This document shows, piece after piece, positions 41,709 through 51,270 of a stretch of DNA of 64,000 nucleotides. The translations under genes and the position numbers were made by a program. Source of the DNA: Mesorhizobium tamadayense (GTDB taxonomy: Bacteria > Pseudomonadota > Alphaproteobacteria > Rhizobiales > Rhizobiaceae); contig NZ_RQXT01000030.1 of NCBI RefSeq assembly GCF_003863365.1, forward strand, positions 1-64,000. The letters run 5' to 3'. Each line of letters opens with the position of its first letter. The stretch's first letter is position 1. Under the pieces are notes generated by a model, which did no database searches, was not told where the DNA came from, and saw only the letters and a list, made by a program, of their open reading frames with translations.

Positions 41709-42763
41709 TCATAGCCTGTCATCTCGAGATAGCCGCGCCCGGCATGGGTGCCCTCAAATCGGATCGGGCCTTCCCAATAGGGAAAGCGTGTGTCCATCCA
41801 GGCTTCTGGGTTTAGCGTCCGGATGGTCACATCCACCCCTTTTTCCGGCAATTGCACCCTCCAGCGGATCGGCACGCTACGTCCCGCGACCGCCGCCGTT
41901 TCGAGCGGCGTCACCCTTAGCGCGCCGGGGGCCTGCGGCTGCGGCCTGCCGTCGGCCTTGATCCATGTGGCCGATGTAAAGCCCGCGCCTCCGTCGCGCA
42001 GGCGAAAGCCCATCATCTTTTCGCCGCTGTCGAAATGCAGCGAGAACCAGTCCCACCCGGTTTGATCCTCAGCCAGCGGCTGCGAGGACCATTCGTGGTC
42101 CAACCACGCCTGACCGGTCACCGCAATCGCGCCTGCCGGAAGGGTCAGCGTGCCGGTCACGTGGTAGAATGGTTGCGAGTAATAATAGCTCGCCTGCCCC
42201 TTCTCGGATTTCACCGAATAGCCTTGCACTCCCTGCGGCACCAGAGGGCCTTTGGCGTCCAGCGCCAGTTCGTAGGAAAACGCCCGTCCCGCCGCACGCA
42301 GATCGAGCGCCGACAGCGCATCCGCCTCTGGCAGGGCCCGGCCTGCCATCTGCCAGTTGTCAATCCACGCCGCAAAGGGCGCAGCCGTAACCCCCGCCTG
42401 GCCGATGCCGCCCCGTGCGCTCCGTTCGGCCACGAATTGGTGCGTTTGCGTCGTCAGCCCCGCATGGCCCATCCAAAGCTGCGGACTGGACCAGCCGGAC
42501 CGCTCCACCGGGGCCAGGGCGGATCGGAAAAGAGTCCATTGCACGCCATAGTCCGCTCCATCCGCAGCTTGCAGGTTGGCGGTCAAATACCACCATTCGA
42601 TCCGGTAGCCGGGGTGCGGGCCGTGGTCTGCCGGGAAGTTGAATGCAGTCCCCGGCTGCGGCACTGAAAACCCGTCAGCCTCTGTGCCAAGACCAGCAAA
42701 ACCCTGGCCAAAGGCGGGTGCGGCGGCCAAGCACATGTAGATCAGCAATGCTCTAACGCTCAT
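41705..42763 (-). CDS. AttH/CrtC-like lipocalin-fold exported protein
   Basis: ATG 42763 gives 352 residues with a signal peptide (MSVRALLIYMCLAAAPAFG). The CrtC/AttH domain follows: FNFPADHGPHPGYRIEWWY, then VQWTLFRSAL, WLDHEWSSQPL and WDWFSLHFDSGEKMMGF, residues shared with hydroxyneurosporene synthase-like proteins and Att proteins of Agrobacterium. Proteins of this type linked to LolD-FtsX transporters are periplasmic partners, not carotenoid enzymes. The start overlaps the end of the permease gene. The codon bias resembles the two ABC genes upstream. Confidence 0.8.
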   Translation of the reverse strand: MSVRALLIYMCLAAAPAFGQGFAGLGTEADGFSVPQPGTAFNFPADHGPHPGYRIEWWYLTANLQAADGADYGVQWTLFRSALAPVERSGWSSPQLWMGHAGLTTQTHQFVAERSARGGIGQAGVTAAPFAAWIDNWQMAGRALPEADALSALDLRAAGRAFSYELALDAKGPLVPQGVQGYSVKSEKGQASYYYSQPFYHVTGTLTLPAGAIAVTGQAWLDHEWSSQPLAEDQTGWDWFSLHFDSGEKMMGFRLRDGGAGFTSATWIKADGRPQPQAPGALRVTPLETAAVAGRSVPIRWRVQLPEKGVDVTIRTLNPEAWMDTRFPYWEGPIRFEGTHAGRGYLEMTGYE

Positions 42764-45164
42764 GTGCAAATACCTTCAGCAAATCCGATGGCGAAAGACG
42801 CGCCAGCCGCCAGGCAGGCGCGGCGGCTGCAAGTCCGGCCGCCAGCAGCGCGAGCGCCGCCAGCCGCGCCCAGTCGCCGGGAAAAAGGTGCATCGGCAGA
42901 CGCCAGCCAAAAGCCTCCACATTCACCACCGCCAGTAGAACAAAGGCGAGCGCAATACCTACAGGCACAGCGGCCAGCATGGTCAAGGCTGCCAACAGCA
43001 AGCCGCGCGAAAGCTCTAACCATGCGAGGTGGCGGCGGGTCAGACCCATGGCCCAGACCGGCGCCAGTTGCGGCAGACGCATCCCCGACAGGGTCATGAG
43101 GCTCGCAAACATCGCCAGCCCCGCGACTCCCAGCGTCAGCACATTCAGCGCGGCTGTCACTCTGAATGTGCGCTCAAACACTTTGAGCGAAAAGACCTTG
43201 ATCCCGGCCTGGTCAATCACGTTCTGCGCGGGCAGCCCGAATTGCGCACGCAAACCCGCAGCCAGTGCTTCGGCCTTGCCGGGGGCAATCCGAATGGCAT
43301 AGCGCAGGCGGGAGACGTCAGGATAGTGCTGGACCAGTGTGTCGATCCCGATGATCACTTGGCCGATCGGGTTGCCATAGTCGCTATAGACTCCGACGAT
43401 GCTGGCCCTCCAGCCACCGGGCAGCGTGATCTGGTCCCCCAGGCCCAACTCCTGGCGCCGCGCCAGTTGTTCGTTGATCAGGGCGCCGTCGCCTGCGGCG
43501 ATCCGGTCCCACACCTCCGGCACTGCAGAGAGGATCGGCCAGTTGTCGCGATAGGTGGCATGATCGGCCACGCCGTATATTGCCGCGGGCTGGCCTGCGA
43601 CCCGGCCCTCAACGCTCCAGATCGGCAAGACCGCGTCGCTGCGCTGGGCCAGCCAGTCGTGTATCGCCGTGGCCTCTGCTTCAGTGCGGGCGGTCACGTA
43701 AAGCTCAGCGGCGAGACGCTGATCGAGCCAGCCGGTGAAGGTCAGCCGAAAGCTCGACACCATCGTGCTGACGCCCACATTGGCGGCCAGCGCAAGCAGC
43801 AGTGCCATTAGCGCCAATGACAGGCCGGGAAGCTGTTGACGCGTGTCGGCCCAAAACCATTCGGCCAGTGGTCCACGCACCAAGCGGCCGCCAAGCTGCA
43901 ATATCCCCGTCAGCACGAGCGGCAGCGCCAGTGCCGCCCCCAACAGCAGTGCCGCCAGAAGCGCAAAGCCCGCCTCGAGGCCGGATCCGAACTGTGCAAT
44001 TCCCGCCGCCGTCAACAGGAGCACCATCGCCGCCACGCCTTGCGCGCGCAGTGCCCGCTCCGAAGCCCGCGCCCAGGCCCGAGGCTGGGCCGCTGCAAGC
44101 AGTGGCAGGTGCCATAGCCGCCAGAGGCTCTGTGCGGCCGCCACCAGCGTGCCGATTACCGCGATGGCCAGCCCCGCTGCCCACACTGCGGGGCGGATCG
44201 ACAGCGTTCCCGGCACATCGGCCCCGTAAAGCCCGCGCAGGGTGGCGGCAACGTCGGGCAAAAGGGCCGAGGCGACTACATAGCCAAGTGCCACGCCCAC
44301 CAGCCCCGCGAGGAGGGCGAAGATCAGCAGCTCGGCGATCAGCAAAAGGACGAGCACGCGGGCCGGCAAGCCCAGTGCGCGCAGCGTGCGAAATACCTGG
44401 CGGCGCTGTTCAAAAGCCAGACCGATGGCGGAATGCACGATGAAGAGCCCCACCGCAAAGGCAAGAAAACCGAAAGCCGTCAGGTTCAGGTGAAAACTGT
44501 CGGTCAGCCTGGCAAGATCCCCCGTTTCGCTCGGCTGGCGCAGGGTCAGGCCAGGGGCTGTCACCTTTAGAGGGGCACGGCCAATCGGTTGGTCCGGCCA
44601 GAGCAAAAGACGAGAGATCTTGTCCTTGGCCCCAAGCAGGACCTGCGCTTGCCCAATGTCGGTGAGGACTGTGCCAGGCGGCAAACCCTCGGCCACGCGC
44701 ACGGGAGGTGTTGCTTGCTCGGTTAGTCGTGTCGCGGTTTCCGGGGCTGCATAGAGCACACCGGGCGCCGTGATGAACGGCAATAGCTCATCACCCACCG
44801 CAACATTCACCTGCTGCGCCTGCGGCGGCAAAGTCAGTGGGTCAATGCCAAGGACGCGCAACCGCACATCCCCAAACCGCATTTCACCTTCAATCACCGG
44901 CGAAACCAGCCAGCCTGCTCGCCGCAGTCTCACAAACACCTGTTGATCCATTCGGGCCCCGTCCTCACGCACCAGTTGCGCAAGCCGGTCCTGCCCAAGG
45001 ATCGCCGCTGCACGGTCATAGCTCGCCCGCGCCTCACCGTTGATCGCCTGAACCGCTGACCACAGCGCCGTTGCCAGCGATAGCCCCAAAAGCAGCATCG
45101 CCAATTGGACAGGCCGCCTGCGCCAGTGAGACAAGAGCGCTGTCAGCCCGGTCCACACCATCAC
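42753..45164 (-). CDS. FtsX-like ABC transporter permease (AttFG-type fusion)
   Basis: An 803-residue membrane protein with two FtsX-type repeats. A first helix (LAMLLLGLSLATALWSAVQ) is followed by a large periplasmic domain, a triplet of helices around residues 230-345, a middle helical block, a second periplasmic MacB-like domain and a final set of helices ending SPSDLLKVFAHER. It is the channel partner of the LolD-like ATPase, whose stop overlaps its start by four bases. Such systems extrude or move lipids, lipoproteins or peptides across the envelope without ligand import. Confidence 0.85.
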   Translation of the reverse strand: MMVWTGLTALLSHWRRRPVQLAMLLLGLSLATALWSAVQAINGEARASYDRAAAILGQDRLAQLVREDGARMDQQVFVRLRRAGWLVSPVIEGEMRFGDVRLRVLGIDPLTLPPQAQQVNVAVGDELLPFITAPGVLYAAPETATRLTEQATPPVRVAEGLPPGTVLTDIGQAQVLLGAKDKISRLLLWPDQPIGRAPLKVTAPGLTLRQPSETGDLARLTDSFHLNLTAFGFLAFAVGLFIVHSAIGLAFEQRRQVFRTLRALGLPARVLVLLLIAELLIFALLAGLVGVALGYVVASALLPDVAATLRGLYGADVPGTLSIRPAVWAAGLAIAVIGTLVAAAQSLWRLWHLPLLAAAQPRAWARASERALRAQGVAAMVLLLTAAGIAQFGSGLEAGFALLAALLLGAALALPLVLTGILQLGGRLVRGPLAEWFWADTRQQLPGLSLALMALLLALAANVGVSTMVSSFRLTFTGWLDQRLAAELYVTARTEAEATAIHDWLAQRSDAVLPIWSVEGRVAGQPAAIYGVADHATYRDNWPILSAVPEVWDRIAAGDGALINEQLARRQELGLGDQITLPGGWRASIVGVYSDYGNPIGQVIIGIDTLVQHYPDVSRLRYAIRIAPGKAEALAAGLRAQFGLPAQNVIDQAGIKVFSLKVFERTFRVTAALNVLTLGVAGLAMFASLMTLSGMRLPQLAPVWAMGLTRRHLAWLELSRGLLLAALTMLAAVPVGIALAFVLLAVVNVEAFGWRLPMHLFPGDWARLAALALLAAGLAAAAPAWRLARLSPSDLLKVFAHER

Positions 45165-45817
45165 ACCAGCCGGCCTGCGTGCAGGTGAACGCGGGCGTTC
45201 AGCCGGTTTGCCAGACGGTTGGAATGGGTGACCATTAACAGGGCGGCACCCGTTTCAGCCACCAGCGACAGCATAAGATCGAGTACAGCGTCGCCTGTTG
45301 CCTCATCGAGATTGCCCGTGGGCTCATCGGCCAAAACCAGCCGGGGCCGGGCGGCTAGGGTGCGGCCGATCGCCACCCGCTGTTGCTGGCCGGCCGACAG
45401 TTGTTCAGGGTAGCGCGTGAGGACTTGGGCGAGGCCCAGCCGTTTGGCAAGGACTTTCAACCATGCCGGATCAGGGCGGCCAGCAAGCCGAGCCTGAAAG
45501 GCAAGGTTGGCCGCCACATCAAGCGAAGGGATCAGGTTGAACTGCTGGAACACAAGTCCGACAGTTGCCCGCCGCAGGGCGGCAAGGGCTGTATCGTTCA
45601 GCCCCACAATATTGGTACCGCCAAGGTGGATTTCTCCCGCATCAGGGCTGTCGAGCCCTGCAACGAGGTGCAAAAGCGTGCTCTTGCCGCTGCCAGACTC
45701 GCCGGTCAGCGCAAGGCTCTTGCCCGCCTCCAGCGAAAGATCGATCCCGTTCAGAACATGCAACGGCCCCTCGCCAGTGGGGTAGAATTTGTCGATCTGG
45801 TGCAGCCTCAGCAGCAT
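45161..45817 (-). CDS. ABC transporter ATP-binding protein, LolD/MacB-type (AttE-like)
   Basis: ATG 45817 (MLLRLHQIDKFYPTGEG), preceded by GGGGAG, gives 218 residues; an upstream extension is open to 45874 but adds nothing conserved. Walker A is TGESGSGKSTLLHLV, followed by the LolD-type FQQFNLIPSLDV Q-loop, signature QLSAGQQQRVAIGRTL and Walker B LVLADEPTGNLDEATG. It is the first gene of the three-gene cassette with the FtsX-like permease and the AttH-like protein. Confidence 0.9.
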   Translation of the reverse strand: MLLRLHQIDKFYPTGEGPLHVLNGIDLSLEAGKSLALTGESGSGKSTLLHLVAGLDSPDAGEIHLGGTNIVGLNDTALAALRRATVGLVFQQFNLIPSLDVAANLAFQARLAGRPDPAWLKVLAKRLGLAQVLTRYPEQLSAGQQQRVAIGRTLAARPRLVLADEPTGNLDEATGDAVLDLMLSLVAETGAALLMVTHSNRLANRLNARVHLHAGRLV

Positions 45818-46264
45818 GTTACTCCCCGGAGGTCCGCGTGCATCTGACACGGCATGCATCACATTTCTTGACATTCCAGCCGCTTCTCCGAAACGGACCT
45901 TCGCTGTGCGACCGCAGTCGACCCGAAGACGACCTTGGCCCGCCGGGTCATGACAGGCAGCCCTACGCCCGCAACTGCCCTTTCCGACCCCAGCGCCGGA
46001 TCCCGATATCTGCCACGCGAGTCCTTGCAGTTATTGTCCGGCTGTTTGCGCTTGTCACATGTCAATAGCCACAGCCGCGTGAGCGCGATCCTGGTTCATT
46101 GAGGTCGAACCGTCCGGAAGAAACGCCCTCTCCGAATCGTCTTCCGCGCGCCCTTAACGAAATAATTGACAGTCCAACCAAAACGGCGCTCCGTGGCTCG
46201 ACGGGGATGGATCTTGGCACTCTTGGTTGATGCCGGCCTTCGCCGTCACGATAGGGAGGATGCA
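45818..46264. other. Intergenic region, no supported gene
   Basis: Divergent spacer between the ABC cassette and a small plus-strand gene. Minus-strand frames here are short and Arg-rich and look non-coding. Promoters for both sides must lie here, but I could not single out boxes with confidence. GGGAGG at 46254-46259 is the ribosome-binding site of the next gene. Confidence 0.4.
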
Positions 46265-46531
46265 ATGCCGACAGTCATTGGCCACCATAACATCACAAAG
46301 GGAGCGAAGCACTGGCTCGACTCGCCGAAGCGCAAAGAGCTTTTTGGTCCGCTCGGCGTGACCAACATACGAACATTTGTAGATCCACAAAATCCGACTC
46401 GGGTGGCCGTTCTTATGGACGTTCCGGACATGGACGCCATGATGAAAGCTATGCAGAGCAAGGAAGCCGCGGATGCGATGGCCTTCGATGGAGTGGTGCC
46501 AGAGTCTTTGGTGATCCTGGTCGAATCGTAA
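46265..46531 (+). CDS. Small conserved cytoplasmic protein
   Basis: ATG 46265 follows GGGAGGATGCA, which fixes the start over the longer open frame. The 88-residue product reads MPTVIGHHNITKGAKHW, GVTNIRTFVDPQNP, RVAVLMDVPDMDAMMKAM and VVPESLVILVES, an alpha-beta protein in the style of ferredoxin-fold barrels (DUF3303-like), with no catalytic motif that I can name. It stands alone. Confidence 0.6.
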   Translation: MPTVIGHHNITKGAKHWLDSPKRKELFGPLGVTNIRTFVDPQNPTRVAVLMDVPDMDAMMKAMQSKEAADAMAFDGVVPESLVILVES

Positions 46532-46715
46532 AGGTGATTGCTCCGCTGGCCAAGATTAGAAGGGGTCAGCGATTGCGGCCCCGATGCGGCTATCCCAGAC
46601 TTGTGCCCGACTGGCCGCTCCCGGCCCCGTTGTGGTCGTTCCAGAACACACGTCGGACTGGCCCGCTCCTGGCGCCCAGCGACCTTCACCAACGAGGCGC
46701 GTACGAGCTGCTTCC

Positions 46716-47323
46716 TTACGCCAAGCCGACCCGGAAATCCTCCAAAACCTGAGCCAACCCTGGCGCGCCGAGAAGCGCCACAACGCGCTTCGGCTGAAGC
46801 TTTGCAATCGAACGATCGTAGATGGCGAGATTGGTCGCGCCGTTGAGGCGAGAGGGGTAGATGATCCCGTCGGGCCGAGACGAGTGCTCGTGAAACGCCA
46901 GCGACCACCGGCGTGCCAGGTTCTGGCGCTGTGCCCGAACGACGTCGGTAGGCACACCCATCCTGACCACGTTGTCGCCCCGGAGGTCGACCACGCGAAG
47001 GTCCGCCGTGGTCGTGATCTCCGCAAAGCGCCGTTGTGTCAGCTCCACCTCATCTATCGGAAGGTCGTCGACCATTCCCTCCCGCCGGTCACGGAGCACA
47101 GCTTCGAGGAAGCACACCTTCAGGGAATCCCCGAGGTAAAGAACGCCAAAACGGTTTGCATCGACACGGCGCCGCGGATCGCTGAAACGGCTCGCCGACT
47201 TCCCGTATCCCAGCGGATCAGGATAGGTGCTCCAGTAGATCCGACCGAATGTCCGCCCGGCAGTATGGTCTCGATTTCGAGCTTTGCGCGCCCAAAATCG
47301 GGTGGAGGTGGAACGCCGGGCAT
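46716..47323 (-). pseudogene. RES-domain toxin (NAD+ phosphorylase type) with one frameshift
   Basis: The first frame, from ATG 47321-47323, reads MPGVPPPPDFGRAKLEIE to about 47240. A second frame continues with RIYWSTYPDPLGYG, SRFSDPRRR, FGVLYLGDSLKVCFLEAVL and RRFAEITTTADLRVVDL to a stop at 46716. These supply the Arg, Tyr and Glu positions of the RES fold. A one-base change around 47236-47244 separates them. The start codon directly follows the stop of the Xre/ParS-type gene. RES toxins degrade NAD+. As read, the toxin is inactive. Confidence 0.75.
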
Positions 47324-47950
47324 TCAGTCGAAGTCGCCTCTGGCCATACCTTCCGCAACGGCTAACACCAAGGCGTCGTTGCCTTGCTGAAGAGCCCGAA
47401 GACCTGTGCGGCCATCGAGCGCGCCATGGCGCGACACCAGAAATCGGTAGACCGCCCAGGCACTATTGCCCAACGTCGCATGGAGCGCCGGCAATGCCCC
47501 GAACGGCCGGCCGTCCTTGTCGAGCTGCCATACGGGAAAGCGAAAACCGCGCTTGGCGCCATCGATCCCGAGCACCTGCCCGCTCTGCCGCTTGGCGTTG
47601 ACCGTCACCCGCGACGTGCCGAGCAGCTTGGCAAAGGCTTCCGCACTTATCATGTCCTCGCCGGCGACGATTTCGGCGACACGCTTGCGGCCACGCGCGC
47701 GCGCTTCGGCAAGCGCCGCTTCAAGTTCAGCGTCGGGCTTTCCCGTGTCTTCGACGGGAAGCGCATTATCGGAAGCAAGCGGCTGTTCCTCGACGGGTGT
47801 GATTGTTTGCGCCCCGGCGGCCGGGTCAACCTCTACTCGAAACGAGACGCGATGGCCTATCTTGCGGCTGCGGGCGATCGCTTCCTGATAGCGTTCGAGC
47901 AGCACCTTCTTGAAGTCCGACTGCGAAGGCAGCTTCGTGCTAAATGCCAT
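47324..47950 (-). CDS. Xre/MbcA/ParS-type antitoxin for the RES toxin
   Basis: ATG 47950 (MAFSTKLPSQSDFKKVLLE) gives 208 residues; the frame extends to 48010. The N-terminal half is charged and helical; the HTH-like part contains DMISAEAFAKLLGTSRVTV and the C-terminal toxin-binding part contains FPVWQLDKDGRPFGALPAL, then LHATLGNSAWAVYRFLVS, typical for antitoxins of RES toxins. It is adjacent to and ahead of the toxin gene, as in other Xre-RES operons. It remains intact while its toxin is frameshifted. Confidence 0.8.
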   Translation of the reverse strand: MAFSTKLPSQSDFKKVLLERYQEAIARSRKIGHRVSFRVEVDPAAGAQTITPVEEQPLASDNALPVEDTGKPDAELEAALAEARARGRKRVAEIVAGEDMISAEAFAKLLGTSRVTVNAKRQSGQVLGIDGAKRGFRFPVWQLDKDGRPFGALPALHATLGNSAWAVYRFLVSRHGALDGRTGLRALQQGNDALVLAVAEGMARGDFD

Positions 47951-48058
47951 TGTGGTTACTCCCGCATGCGATGCGGTCCCGCTATGATTGCTACGCTTTG
48001 GAGCGGCCATGACGACAACATCCTGTTTCCACTAGAGTGGGCACAAAAGGCAAGTTCG

Positions 48059-49238
48059 TCAAGTTCGATAATTTTGTAAAGTTCGTAGTCCTTTCAGCCA
48101 ACTGCCGTAATCACACAATCCCCACGCCCGAAACCTCCCCCTACCCGTCATTTCGCGCAGGCCGAGCTCGCCGACCAGGTTGAGCGCGCCCTGTTTTGTC
48201 ACCTTTAGCCTATCCTGGATCATGCCAGTCGAGACGAGTGGCCGCGACATCACGAGCTTTGGGAGAGTTTCGAGCTGGCGCGGCGCTGCTTGAGACGCCG
48301 TTCCATCTGGCTCTTCGCCATCACCGGTCGTGCTCCTTCAACCCGGCCAGAGCGGCGTCGTGGATCGCATCGAGCCAGGCCAGCAGCCGGTCGTTTTTCG
48401 TCCGCGCGCGCCTACGCTCCCGCGGGATGTTTTTGGCCCCAAGATGCAGGGACGCAAGAAGGTGCGGCCCAAACCCCTCTTGCCGCAGCAGCGCGGCGCA
48501 AAACAGAGGGCCGAGCCAGGTGGCATGCTGCAGCACCTCGATGTCGGACCAGGCCCCGAGCAGGATCGCGGCGCGCAGAACGACCGGCAGATCGCGTGTC
48601 TCAAAAATCACATCCTGCCATTCGGCCAGCCGTTCTTCTTCATTCCAGTCGAGATCGTAGATCAGGCCGTTTTGCGGCTCCGGCCGGTCACGTCGTGACG
48701 TTTCCTCCTTTCGACCAGGTCCGTCTGCGCCGCTCAGAATCTTCGACGAGCGGGCCAGAACGGCATCGATCTCGGCAAATTCTTCGGCCAACAGATCGTC
48801 CTCAGCGTCATCCCGACCGTCGGGTTCGACAAAGGCAGTTTCAGCCCCCTCCGCTTCCCGGTTTTTTTGTCCCGCCGCCGCCGGCATGGCGGCACTGCGG
48901 CTGGTCAGCGCCAAAAAACCGTCGCGGCTGAGCGCCCAGTCCGGCTTCTGCGAAAAAATTCGCCGGCGGGTTCGCAGCACCGCATGCGCGCGGGTGAGTT
49001 CGTGGGTCGGGGTGCGGATGTCCATGTGGGCGTCGTGCAGGACAAGGTCCTCGAGGTGGACGAGCTCGCCCTCGAGCCAGAGCACGGCGGCCGCATCGGC
49101 AAAATGCTGGCGCTCGACGAAGCCGTCGCGGACGGGCGAGCGGGCCAGGCGCTCGTCGAGCCGCGCCAAAGCCTCGGTCGCCTTCGCGACAGGCGCGATG
49201 AGGATGTCGAGGGACAAAAGACCGATATCGTAAGCCAT
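48059..49238 (-). pseudogene. RHE_PE00001-family (DUF1612/HTH) protein with a frameshift before its HTH
   Basis: The main frame (49238-48321) reads MAYDIGLLSLDILIAPVAKA, ALARLDERLARSPVRDGF, HFADAAAVLWLEGELVHLED and GLIYDLDWNEEERL, the DUF1612 region found in rhizobial plasmid proteins. It stops at 48321 in ...GLKEHDR. The C-terminal HTH, LVSTGMIQDRLKVTKQGAL with LVGELGLREMTGRGRFRAW, lies in the next frame and ends at 48059. A one-base change near 48300-48320 separates them. Family members are associated with integrase and TA loci, as here; their function is not known. Confidence 0.7.
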
Positions 49239-49452
49239 TGTTTTCATGATGGCTGGTTCGCGTTAGTCAAGCTATCGGGCATTTAAGTTGACTTGCAGGG
49301 GATTTTCTCTGGCAATGACCTCTTATCGATAGTGATGTGGTTCACTGGTTGACCAACTCCGCTTTTGGCTCTACCGTTGCCCAAAATGCCGATCGCCGGG
49401 CCAGGCCACGCTGCGCTCGACCACAGAGCCCAATCTTCCGGAGCGCGCCGTC

Positions 49453-49695
49453 ATGACCATCACCGTCAAGGTTGCCGAAGCCAAAACCCACCTGTCGGAA
49501 CTCCTGGCCAAGGTCGAAGCCGGCGAGGAGGTGATCATTTCGCGCGGCAACGATCCGATTGCCAAACTTAGCAGGATCCGCAAGGACACCGACCTCACCG
49601 CCTTGATCGAAGAGGTCCGCGCCGCCCGGGCCCGCGCCAAGCCTGTCACCACCGAGGAGATTCTGGCTTGGAAGCACGAGGGGCACCGTTACTGA
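49453..49695 (+). CDS. Phd/YefM-family antitoxin (VapB-type partner)
   Basis: An 80-residue antitoxin with the Phd fold: MTITVKVAEAKTHLSELLAK, then VEAGEEVIISRGNDPIAKL and a C-terminal tail rich in Arg and Ala that wraps the toxin. Its stop overlaps the start of the PIN toxin by one base (TGATG). Antitoxins of this type bind their own promoter through the N-terminal domain. Confidence 0.85.
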   Translation: MTITVKVAEAKTHLSELLAKVEAGEEVIISRGNDPIAKLSRIRKDTDLTALIEEVRAARARAKPVTTEEILAWKHEGHRY

Positions 49696-50111
49696 TGTCT
49701 TTGATCCTCGATGCGTCCATCGCGGCGGCCTGGCTGCTGCCGGAAGAGCACAGTCAGGCCGCCGAGGCGCTGGTAGGGGGACTTGGCGGCGCTTGCCCCG
49801 TCCCATCCTTATTCTGGCACGAAATCCGCAGCATCCTGCTTGTCGCCCGGCGACGCGGGCGCATCGACGGCGGTGACGCGCTCGCCGCGCTCGGCCGGCT
49901 GCGGCGCCTGCCACTGGAAGATGCCGGTCCGGGCGCGGATGCCAGCGTCATGGCGCTCGCCGAGGCGCATGGGCTGAGCGCCTACGATGCAGTCTATCTG
50001 GCGCTGGCGCTGGAGCAGTCTCTGCCGCTCGCCACGCTGGACCGCAAGCTAGCCGCTGCCGCGCACGGCGAAGGCGTTGTCGTCCTGGGACCATTCGCCA
50101 ATGACGGCTGA
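49695..50111 (+). CDS. PIN-domain ribonuclease toxin, VapC family
   Basis: ATG 49695 overlaps the antitoxin stop and begins MSLILDASIAAAWLLPEE, supplying the first PIN Asp; the upstream extension to 49668 is not needed. The 138-residue protein has SLFWHEIRSILLVARRRG with the second acidic residue and SAYDAVYLALALEQSLPL with the third, then ATLDRKLAAAA. Its end overlaps the start of the integrase gene by 11 bases, so toxin and recombinase should be translated from the same mRNA. Confidence 0.88.
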   Translation: MSLILDASIAAAWLLPEEHSQAAEALVGGLGGACPVPSLFWHEIRSILLVARRRGRIDGGDALAALGRLRRLPLEDAGPGADASVMALAEAHGLSAYDAVYLALALEQSLPLATLDRKLAAAAHGEGVVVLGPFANDG

Positions 50112-51270
50112 ATTTGGCGATCTGGCAAACCGCGGCGTTGTTCAGCGCGCCGAAGCCCTTGACGCGCTGGATTCGGTGCTGCCCTTCGATCGCCGCGACT
50201 TTTTGGCCGAGCTCCTCACCGACGACGATGTCGCCACACTTCGGCACCTCGCCAAGGAAGGCATCGGCGAGAATTCGCTGCGCGCGCTCGCCTCCGACCT
50301 CGGCTATCTGGAAGCCTGGTCGCTGGCCGCCACCGGACAGCCTCTCCCCTGGCCGGCGCCTGAGGCACTGCTGATCAAGTTCGTCGCCCACCACCTCTGG
50401 GACCCGGCCAGGCGCGAAACCGATCTGGCGCACGGCATGCCGCAAGACGTGGCAGTTGCGCTGAAGAAGCAAGGCCTGCTGCGCAGCGACGGTCCGCATG
50501 CGCCCTCGACGGTGCGCCGGCGGCTCTCTAGCTGGTCGACGCTGACGAAATGGCGGGGGCTCAAGGGAAGATTCAACGCGCCGGGGCTCCAGAGTGCCAT
50601 CAAGCTCGCGTCTCGCGCCAGCGCCCGGCCGCGCGGCCGCAAGAGCCGCAAGGCAGTGACCGCCGATATTCTCGCCACCCTGCTGAAGGCCTGCGCGGGC
50701 GAAAAGCTGGTCGACGTCCGCGACCGCGCCCTGCTGCTCACCGCCTTTGCCTCCGGCGGCCGCCGCCGCAGCGAGGTCGCTGCCCTCCGTGCCGAGCAGC
50801 TCAGGGACGAAGATCCGGTACCCGTCGACCCGAAGGATCCGGACAGCGAGAGACTGCCGTGCCTGTCGATCCACCTCGGTCGCACCAAGACGACCCAAGC
50901 CGATACCGACGCCTTCGTTCTGCTCATCGGCCGACCGGTTTCGGCCTTGAAGGACTGGCTCGAGCAAGCCGGGATCACCGAAGGCGCAGTATTCCGCGGC
51001 ATCGACCGCTGGGGCAATCTCGAAAGGCGGGCGCTGACCCCGCAGGCCGTCAACATGATCCTGAAGCGCCGCGCCGCCGCGGCCGGCCTCGATACGCAAC
51101 TGTTTTCCGCGCACGGCCTGCGCGCCGGCTACCTCACCGAAACCGCCCGCCGTGGCATCCCCCTCGTCGAAGCCATGCAGCAGTCGCAGCACCGATCTGT
51201 CCAGCAGGCTTCGCGCTACTACAACGACGCGGAACGGCAGTTGGGACGCGCGGCAAGGCTGATTGTCTGA
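50101..51270 (+). CDS. Tyrosine recombinase/integrase, copy 1
   Basis: ATG 50101 (MTAEFGDLANRGVVQ) gives 389 residues and overlaps the VapC-type gene by 11 bases. The SAM-like core-binding domain spans about 15-190 (LPFDRRDFLAELLTDDDVAT, SLRALASDLGYLEAW). The catalytic domain has the first Arg in GGRRRSEVAAL, the H-x-x-R box in SAHGLRAGYLTETA, and the Tyr box in QSQHRSVQQASRYYND. All catalytic positions are present. A close paralogue in the same orientation starts at 56497. It could mobilise the block between them. Confidence 0.9.
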   Translation: MTAEFGDLANRGVVQRAEALDALDSVLPFDRRDFLAELLTDDDVATLRHLAKEGIGENSLRALASDLGYLEAWSLAATGQPLPWPAPEALLIKFVAHHLWDPARRETDLAHGMPQDVAVALKKQGLLRSDGPHAPSTVRRRLSSWSTLTKWRGLKGRFNAPGLQSAIKLASRASARPRGRKSRKAVTADILATLLKACAGEKLVDVRDRALLLTAFASGGRRRSEVAALRAEQLRDEDPVPVDPKDPDSERLPCLSIHLGRTKTTQADTDAFVLLIGRPVSALKDWLEQAGITEGAVFRGIDRWGNLERRALTPQAVNMILKRRAAAAGLDTQLFSAHGLRAGYLTETARRGIPLVEAMQQSQHRSVQQASRYYNDAERQLGRAARLIV

